Below are positions 31,386 to 36,053 of a stretch of 36,053 nucleotides of DNA, piece by piece (the first letter of the stretch is position 1; each line of letters begins with the position of its first letter). The notes below the pieces were generated by a model. That model saw only the letters and a program-made list of their open reading frames with translations. It was not told the origin of the DNA and made no database searches. Source of the DNA: Myxococcales bacterium SG8_38 (lineage in GTDB: Bacteria > Myxococcota_A > Polyangia > Polyangiales > Houyiibacteriaceae); contig LJTN01000056.1 in NCBI GenBank assembly GCA_001303415.1, positions 1-36,053 on the forward strand. Reading direction: 5' to 3'. A program made the position numbers and the translations under genes.

Positions 31386-31401
31386 GGTCGGTAGACCGAC
31401 C
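31386..31401. promoter_or_regulatory. Perfect palindrome upstream of the Kazal-like gene
   Basis: GGTCGG-TAGA-CCGACC forms a 6-base-pair stem with a 4-base loop, 20 bases before the ATG at 31422. It could be an operator or a hairpin in the leader. No -10/-35 pair is convincing in the 117-base region. Confidence 0.25.
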
Positions 31402-31421
31402 TTGGGCTAGCGTTGCGCCCC

Positions 31422-32102
31422 ATGCCGACGCGCAAGCTCTCACTTCTGATGGTCGGCCTAGCGGCTTTCGCCGGCTCATGCGACACCGGAGCAGGGCGCA
31501 TCGATGCGGCGTGCCGGTCGAACGACGACTGCGAAGAAACCGAGCTGTGCGCCACTGGGATCTGCGAAAACGGGCTCGGCCAATGCATCGCGGTCCCGGT
31601 GTCGTGTCCGGATACCGTGAGATTCGTTTGTGGCTGCGACGGGCGAACCTACGAAAACGACTGCCTTGCTGCACAAGCCAAGGTCCGCCTGGCGACTCTC
31701 CAGGCATGCCTATGCGCAGACGGCTCGGAGTGCGTCGAAGGGCAATTCTGCGCGCTCGACGACAGTTGTTTGAACGGCGGCAGCTGCTTGCCTAGACCCG
31801 AGACTTGTGATCCGAGCGACACCCAGCAAGTCTGCGGCTGTGACGGCATGACTTACGACAACGAGTGCTTGGCGTTCCAGGCTGGGGTCCGGGTTTCGGC
31901 GCTCGGATCGTGCGAGTGCGATACCAACGCGGATTGTGACCCCGACGAGTACTGCAACGCGACGACGTGCGATGGACCCGGCGCGTGCGAGGTCCGTCCC
32001 GCGACCTGTCCTCCTCCCGAAGATGAGGTCACCGGATGCGATGGCGTCGTTTACGACAGCGCGTGCATCGCGGCATCCGAGGGCATTCGCGTCCGGCCCT
32101 GA
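31422..32102 (+). CDS. Cys-rich lipoprotein with Kazal-like domains
   Basis: The 226-residue protein has a signal peptide ending in FAGSC (a slightly relaxed lipobox). Alternating Cys-rich modules follow. At least two contain the Kazal hallmark CGCDGxTYxNxCLA (positions about 70 and 145), and a third degenerate copy near the end reads GCDGVVYDSACIA. In between are EGF-like CxxxxxC patterns. Kazal domains inhibit serine proteases, and bacterial lipoproteins of this kind occur in predatory Myxococcota. They could act on host, prey or self proteases, but inhibition is inferred. The start at 31422 is the better ATG, since TTG at 31413 is a frame extension. Confidence 0.8.
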   Translation: MPTRKLSLLMVGLAAFAGSCDTGAGRIDAACRSNDDCEETELCATGICENGLGQCIAVPVSCPDTVRFVCGCDGRTYENDCLAAQAKVRLATLQACLCADGSECVEGQFCALDDSCLNGGSCLPRPETCDPSDTQQVCGCDGMTYDNECLAFQAGVRVSALGSCECDTNADCDPDEYCNATTCDGPGACEVRPATCPPPEDEVTGCDGVVYDSACIAASEGIRVRP

Positions 32103-32112
32103 GCACGCGCCG

Positions 32113-32730
32113 TCAGTGCGCTCGCAAGCCCTCCAAAAACAAGCTCGCGCAATGGGTAGCAGCCTTGCGCAGCGATGCGGGGTCCGCTTCTCCGAGCGCC
32201 CACGTCAGCAGTATCGCATCGAGCGCGCCGAAGAGGCCTCGGGCGACGACGCGAGGATTGAGATCCTTGCGGAACGCGCCCTGCTTCTGGCCATCCCGAA
32301 CGAGCCCTGCGATTACGTCGATGTATTCCATGAAAAGCGGTGCCGCATATTGCTTGAGCAGGGTGGAGGACTGCCTGAGATTGACCGTGATCACCTCCGC
32401 CAGGTCGCGCTGCTCCTCCAACAACCCGAGCTGAAGCTCGATGATGCGGCTGACCCGCCGATCGAACGGCTCGTCGGACGCGGCGACTTCCCGAAGGATG
32501 GCCAGCAGCTGCTGGATGCCTTCCTCGAAGATGGTGATGAGGACGTCGTCCTTGTTCTTGAAGTACAGATAGATGGTCCCGTCGGCGACCCCTGCGGCCT
32601 TGGCAATCTCGCTCACTCGCGTGGCATAGAACCCGTTCTTCGCGAAGACCTTGATGGCGGCCTTCAGGATGCGCTCCCGCTTCTCCGGAGCGGCGCCCTT
32701 GCGCTTGCTCGCTGTTGAATGAACCGCCAT
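32113..32730 (-). CDS. TetR-family transcriptional regulator
   Basis: The 205-residue protein has an N-terminal TetR HTH at about 18-62 (RERILKAAIKVFAKNGFYATRVSEIAKAAGVADGTIYLYF, shown here as ILKAAIKVFAKNG and VSEIAKAAGVADGTIYLYF). It has a ligand-binding helical C-terminal domain of the FadR/AcrR type. The target and ligand are not deducible. The nearest gene is plsY on the same strand upstream (32775), a membrane lipid synthesis enzyme, so lipid-related regulation is a guess. Confidence 0.93.
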   Translation of the reverse strand: MAVHSTASKRKGAAPEKRERILKAAIKVFAKNGFYATRVSEIAKAAGVADGTIYLYFKNKDDVLITIFEEGIQQLLAILREVAASDEPFDRRVSRIIELQLGLLEEQRDLAEVITVNLRQSSTLLKQYAAPLFMEYIDVIAGLVRDGQKQGAFRKDLNPRVVARGLFGALDAILLTWALGEADPASLRKAATHCASLFLEGLRAH

Positions 32731-32774
32731 TCAGCTGCCGGTATCACAGGCCCGGGCTTGGCGTCAAACGAGCG

Positions 32775-33353
32775 CTACTCTGGCGGTTCTTGGCCGCGAA
32801 GCAGGCGGCCGATGTTGGACGTATGCCGCGCAACGATGAGGATCCAAAGCCCCACCGCCAGACGGGCGGGCCAGTCTGCGCCGTAGAGCGTCAGGGCGAG
32901 CCCCGCTGCGAGGGTCGCGGCAGCGAGTGATGCAACGCTGGCTCGCCGGCTCGTCTTCTTGACGGCGAGCCAGGTCGCGAACGTGGCAATGCCGATCGCC
33001 GGAACCGCTGCCAACAGGACGCCGGCGGCCGTTGCAGCTCCTTTGCCTCCGCGGAGGCCGTGCCAGATCGGAAAGCAGTGTCCCACCACGGCCGCAATGC
33101 CCACCATCGTGATCCAGGGCCATGAAAGGTCGAAGCTCCATCGGGCCAGCGCGACCGGTACGAAGCCCTTGAGCAGGTCGAGGACCAAAACCCTACGGCC
33201 AGTTCCTCGGCCTAGCGCCCGACCCACGTTCGTAGCGCCTACGTTCCCGCTTCCGATGCTTCGTAGATCGATGCCCTGTTTCGACGCCACGATCAGGCCG
33301 AACGAGATGGACCCGACCAAGTACGCTGCGACGGTGAGCAGAGCGCCAAGCAC
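32775..33353 (-). CDS. plsY: Glycerol-3-phosphate acyltransferase PlsY
   Basis: The 192-residue integral membrane protein transfers an acyl group from acyl-phosphate to glycerol 3-phosphate, the first step in phospholipid synthesis. Family motifs are SIGSGNVGATNVGRALG, read as GSGNVGATNVGR, and GHCFPIWHGLRGGKGAAT, read as GHCFPIW and GGKGAAT. It has five or more hydrophobic helices. The GTG at 33353 is the supported start. The longer open frame to 33890 overlaps the PilZ gene and the DGC start and is rejected. No clear ribosome-binding site is seen. Confidence 0.93.
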   Translation of the reverse strand: MLGALLTVAAYLVGSISFGLIVASKQGIDLRSIGSGNVGATNVGRALGRGTGRRVLVLDLLKGFVPVALARWSFDLSWPWITMVGIAAVVGHCFPIWHGLRGGKGAATAAGVLLAAVPAIGIATFATWLAVKKTSRRASVASLAAATLAAGLALTLYGADWPARLAVGLWILIVARHTSNIGRLLRGQEPPE

Positions 33354-33431
33354 CGCATCAGGATAATGCCGAGCACGTCCCCCAGGCGTAGCTTTTTTGC
33401 TTGCAAGAGCGCGCTGCTCGTAGCCTCCGGC

Positions 33432-33803
33432 ATGATGGGGTGGGGTGCCTACCGCGAGACTTGGATGCCGGTTGCGCTCGATGCGGAGCTCGTGGCCGAG
33501 GAGGAAGTCTTGCCAGCCTTCGTCACCGGCATTGGTGAGCACGGGGTGCGTCTCGATTCGCTCGCCATTCTCGGCAACCGGTCCACCGACCGGTTGCATC
33601 TGCAGCTGACCCTCCCGGGTGAACATGCTCCCTTGTGGATTGGCGCCGAGGTGGTTCGGGATCGACAAGGCTTGTTGCTCCACGACGTGGCGGTCCGATT
33701 TCTCGTCATGGCCGACTCCGATTGGCGTCGCCTCGAGCGCTGGGTCCGGGAGCGGGTGCTCGCGATGACCGCGCCGTGCAACGAGATTCGCCGCGCAGCA
33801 TGA
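33432..33803 (+). CDS. PilZ-domain-like protein, degenerate c-di-GMP motif
   Basis: The 123-residue protein has the beta-barrel pattern of PilZ: PAFVTGIGEHGVRL corresponds to the (D/N)xSxxG strand, and the later strand is HDVAVRFLVMADSDWRRLERWV. The consensus Asp and Ser of DxSxxG are Gly and Gly here (GIGEHG), and the N-terminal RxxxR is not evident, so nucleotide binding is uncertain. It may be an xPilZ or effector-type domain that interacts with a partner instead. It overlaps the diguanylate cyclase by ATGA (33800-33803), giving strong coupling. The start is uncertain: an ATG at 33366 would add 22 residues of unrelated sequence. Confidence 0.6.
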   Translation: MMGWGAYRETWMPVALDAELVAEEEVLPAFVTGIGEHGVRLDSLAILGNRSTDRLHLQLTLPGEHAPLWIGAEVVRDRQGLLLHDVAVRFLVMADSDWRRLERWVRERVLAMTAPCNEIRRAA

Positions 33804-35059
33804 CGACCCACCTCGATCCTGACCCGCCCGAACCTCGCAGCTCGAGACATGGGGCGCGGAGTCTGACCCGCTCCGAGCCGCGTGCGGCAATCATTCCCTG
33901 GAGCGCCTCGTTGCTGCCCACTGGCTCGCCTTTCGGTTGGAGCGCGCGGGATCGAAGCTCGTACGTGCAGTTCCTCACCGCACTCTTGATGATCATCGTG
34001 ACGGCATCGTTCGTGCTGCTCGATGGTTGGCCTTTTCTGCTCGAGCGCCCCCGAAACGAAGCCGCTCTTCGCACGACCAACCTGCTCGCCATCACCGTCA
34101 CGGTGTTTTGGATCGGGCTCTATCTGTGGACTCGACGATGGCATCGGAACCACGTAAACGGCTTTTCGTGGCTGCTGTTTGGCACTCTCGCGGCCCACAT
34201 CATCACCGGCACGGCGGTCTGTTACGCCATCGGTCCGTACAGCGCAGCGAGCGGTCTCATCATGGTGGCCGCCATTTTGATAGGTATGGTCCTTCTGGAC
34301 CGGCGCTCCTTCTGGATGGCGGTCATCGGTTGGTTCGTGTCGATGCTCGCGATGCATTTCGGAAGCAAGGCAGGATGGCTGCCCTTTCTTTCGTTGTTCG
34401 AAGCATCCTTGGAGCAGCCGCTACTCTCCAAAGTGGCGGCCGAGCGTGCGGTTGCAGCGGCTCTCATCTACGTGCCGCTCGCCATCGTCATGGATCATCT
34501 GGTCAGTGTGTGGCGCAGGGATGAGCGCAGCTTGCACGAGGCGGCCCAGCTCGACTCGCTGACTGGGGCCTACACCCGCGGCTTCGCGATGGAGGTGATG
34601 CAGCGCGTGCTCACCAGAGCCCGGAACGAGAACAAGCGTTTCGCCGTGCTGATGCTCGACCTCGACCACTTCAAGCGGATCAACGATGCGCACGGCCACG
34701 CGCGTGGCGACGTCGTGCTCCAGCACACCACACGTGCCGTTCAGTCTACGCTACGCGCCGACGACATCGTGGGCCGGTTCGGCGGAGAGGAGTTCGTCGT
34801 CGTTCTTCCGGGCGCAGATCTGCAACAAGCCATGGGCGCCGCGCAGCGATGTCGGGTTGCGGTCGAGAGCATGGAGATCCCGGGCGCGCCCTATCTCGCG
34901 GTCACGGCCAGCGTCGGCGTGGCGGCGTTTCCCGATCACGGTCAAGATCTCGATACACTGCTCAAAGCCTCCGATCGCGCCATGTACATCGCCAAGGCAA
35001 ATGGACGCAATCGAGTCGAGAGCGCACGGGCCGAGAAGTTAGGGGGTAGGTATGTGTAG
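33800..35059 (+). CDS. Membrane diguanylate cyclase (GGDEF)
   Basis: The 419-residue protein has about six hydrophobic helices at about 55-235, a short linker and a C-terminal GGDEF domain (about 255-405). The active site is GGEEF (328-332), which is catalytically competent. An RxxD inhibition site (R319-D322, RADD) lies five residues before it, so feedback inhibition by c-di-GMP is possible. DSLTGAYTR and LMLDLDHFKRINDAHGH are normal. The start is the ATG overlapping the PilZ-like stop. Open frames upstream to 33635 are shadows. Confidence 0.92.
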   Translation: MTTHLDPDPPEPRSSRHGARSLTRSEPRAAIIPWSASLLPTGSPFGWSARDRSSYVQFLTALLMIIVTASFVLLDGWPFLLERPRNEAALRTTNLLAITVTVFWIGLYLWTRRWHRNHVNGFSWLLFGTLAAHIITGTAVCYAIGPYSAASGLIMVAAILIGMVLLDRRSFWMAVIGWFVSMLAMHFGSKAGWLPFLSLFEASLEQPLLSKVAAERAVAAALIYVPLAIVMDHLVSVWRRDERSLHEAAQLDSLTGAYTRGFAMEVMQRVLTRARNENKRFAVLMLDLDHFKRINDAHGHARGDVVLQHTTRAVQSTLRADDIVGRFGGEEFVVVLPGADLQQAMGAAQRCRVAVESMEIPGAPYLAVTASVGVAAFPDHGQDLDTLLKASDRAMYIAKANGRNRVESARAEKLGGRYV

Positions 35060-35456
35060 GTTTTCATGGGGGATGATCCTCTGGGTGGCTCTTTCCGGTG
35101 GTCTCGGGGGGTGCAACGACGGCGAGACCGAGGCGGACCGAGTCGGTGTAGGCGCCGAATGCGGCTCCACCGCGGAGTGTCCGACACCCATGGAGGTGGA
35201 GCTCGATTGTCTCACCCAGTTCAAGGGGGGCTATTGCGGTCTGGAGGGCTGCCAGGGGGATGCCGATTGCCCCGACGGCTCCGCCTGCGTCACCCATTCA
35301 GACGGGCAGAATTACTGCTTTCGAGAGTGCCGGGACAAGCCGGACTGCAACCTCAATCGATCGCTCGAAAACGAGGCCAATTGCGTGGGTAGCATCGTCT
35401 TCGTCGATCCGAGGAACGACCGAAAGGCCTGCGAGCCACCCTCGGCAGGCCTGTGA
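35052..35456 (+). CDS. Cys-rich lipoprotein
   Basis: The 134-residue protein has a signal peptide ending in the lipobox LGGC (cleavage before Cys21). About ten Cys follow, in spacings such as CGSTAEC, CLTQ, CGLEGC, CPDG and CFREC, indicating a disulfide-rich domain without a named family. The start overlaps the DGC stop by 8 bases, so it is co-translated with the c-di-GMP enzyme. It ends 56 bases before the first tRNA. Confidence 0.75.
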   Translation: MCRFSWGMILWVALSGGLGGCNDGETEADRVGVGAECGSTAECPTPMEVELDCLTQFKGGYCGLEGCQGDADCPDGSACVTHSDGQNYCFRECRDKPDCNLNRSLENEANCVGSIVFVDPRNDRKACEPPSAGL

Positions 35457-35468
35457 GCCGTGATTACC

Positions 35469-35497
35469 TTGACTTCCCGGGGGTCGGACCGTAGTAC
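35469..35497 (+). promoter_or_regulatory. Promoter of the tRNA-tuf cluster
   Basis: TTGACT (35469-35474) is followed after 17 bases by TAGTAC (35492-35497). The -35 matches 5 of 6 and the -10 matches 3 of 6. It lies 15 bases before tRNA-Thr(TGT). Placement ahead of a tRNA cluster supports it. Confidence 0.55.
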
Positions 35498-35512
35498 AGC
35501 CGCCGCCGTGAT

Positions 35513-35585
35513 GCTGGCGTAGCTCAATCGGTAGAGCACCGGTTTTGTAAACCGGCGGTTATGAGTTCAAGTCTCATCGCCAGCT
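35513..35585 (+). tRNA. tRNA-Thr (anticodon TGT)
   Basis: 73 bases. The acceptor GCTGGCG pairs with CGCCAGC, and the anticodon stem-loop CCGGT-TTTGTAA-ACCGG gives TGT. The T-arm is ATGAG-TTCAAGT-CTCAT. CCA is not encoded (TCT follows), so it must be added by the nucleotidyltransferase. Confidence 0.95.
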
Positions 35586-35609
35586 CTACCGAGAAAGGCA
35601 TGGTATCAG

Positions 35610-35695
<86 letters not shown>

Positions 35696-35721
35696 GGACA
35701 GGAGAACGAAAGACAGATCAT

Positions 35722-35797
35722 GCGGGTGTAGCTCAGTTGGTAGAGCGTCAGCCTTCCAAGCTGAATGTCGCCGGTTCGACCCCGGTCGCCCGCTCCA
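35722..35797 (+). tRNA. tRNA-Gly (anticodon TCC)
   Basis: 76 bases with encoded CCA (35795-35797). The acceptor GCGGGTG pairs with CGCCCGC (one T-G wobble). The anticodon stem-loop TCAGC-CTTCCAA-GCTGA gives TCC. Confidence 0.96.
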
Positions 35798-35842
35798 ATA
35801 TACGACCCCTCCACAGGTGAAGATCAGCACGAATCAGGTTAT

Positions 35843-35914
35843 GCCCAGGTAGCTCAGCGGTAGAGCACCTCCTTGGTAAGGAGGAGGTCGTGAGTTCAAG
35901 TCTCATCCTGGGCT
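35843..35914 (+). tRNA. tRNA-Thr (anticodon GGT)
   Basis: 72 bases. The acceptor GCCCAGG pairs with CCTGGGC, and the anticodon stem-loop CCTCC-TTGGTAA-GGAGG gives GGT. CCA is not encoded. It is the last tRNA before tuf, as in the Escherichia coli thrT-tufB order. Confidence 0.95.
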
Positions 35915-35963
35915 CCGTGAGCCCACCAAACCTCACAGACAACGACGAAGCAGGAAACGAACG

Positions 35964-36053
35964 ATGGCTAAAGAAAAGTTTGTCCGGGACAAACCACACA
36001 TCAACGTAGGGACGATCGGTCACATCGACCACGGCAAGACGACGCTGACGGCA
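35964..36053 (+). CDS. tuf: Elongation factor Tu, 3' end outside window
   Basis: Thirty codons are visible: [30 protein letters not shown], here noted as the opening MAKEKF and the P-loop GHIDHGKT. Escherichia coli EF-Tu has GHVDHGKT, so the Val-to-Ile change is conservative. EF-Tu delivers aminoacyl-tRNA to the ribosome. AGGAAA about 8 bases upstream serves as ribosome-binding site. It lies 49 bases after tRNA-Thr and is likely co-transcribed with the tRNAs. Confidence 0.97.
   Translation, partial: MAKEKFVRDKPHINVGTIGHIDHGKTTLTA

Noticed and set aside
33354..33890. Upstream extension of the plsY frame
   Set aside because: Antisense to the PilZ-like and cyclase genes; PlsY homology starts at the first membrane helix after 33353.

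Overview
The window looks like ordinary chromosomal DNA from a GC-rich member of the Myxococcota (the former delta-proteobacterial myxobacteria). This is inferred from gene content, not from a search. The markers are a zinc-ribbon/GYF/AgmX-type C-terminal protein, a PEGA-domain protein, a lipoprotein with a GGxGG tail, Kazal-like cysteine-rich lipoproteins, and a sigma54-activator-like regulator. I see no phage, plasmid, insertion sequence or CRISPR signature. Coding density is very high, no gap without a gene exceeds about 220 bases, and many neighbours overlap by ATGA or GTGA.

Layout. 1-4852: two paralogous HEAT-repeat proteins flank a membrane-bound, catalytically dead sigma54-activator-like regulator and an atypical HAD protein. 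4935-9778: a quinone oxidoreductase faces a minus-strand cluster (VAT1-like oxidoreductase, low-molecular-weight phosphatase, fructosamine-kinase-like kinase, CbiX-like chelatase), followed by a coupled pair of hotdog thioesterases. 9787-13177: an RlmN-like radical SAM enzyme converges on the era-der GTPase operon. 13265-16122: envelope proteins (Gly-rich lipoprotein, PEGA protein, secreted double START-like protein, small membrane protein). 16208-22541: a long plus-strand run of transaldolase-like aldolase, NAD kinase, SdhC-like membrane protein, ABC-2 permease, TPR-like membrane protein, murA, hisG and miaE. 22606-22712: a small inverted-repeat element.

22761-30405: acetyltransferase, 71-residue protein plus ComEA-like protein, leucyl aminopeptidase, zinc-ribbon proteins, the etfBA operon with a textbook terminator, and a LOG-like protein. 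30444-35456: SDR, Kazal-like lipoprotein, TetR regulator, PlsY, and a translationally coupled set of PilZ-like protein, membrane diguanylate cyclase and Cys-rich lipoprotein. 35513-36053: tRNA-Thr, tRNA-Tyr, tRNA-Gly, tRNA-Thr and the start of tuf, the same order as thrU-tyrU-glyT-thrT-tufB of Escherichia coli.

The best candidates for something undescribed are: the membrane pseudo-activator between HEAT paralogs; the SdhC-like protein that has lost heme-ligand histidines and is coupled to an ABC-2 permease and a TPR-like protein; and a 157-base intergenic stretch with three successive hairpins ending in a plus-strand terminator. No complete novel defence or mobile system is evident.
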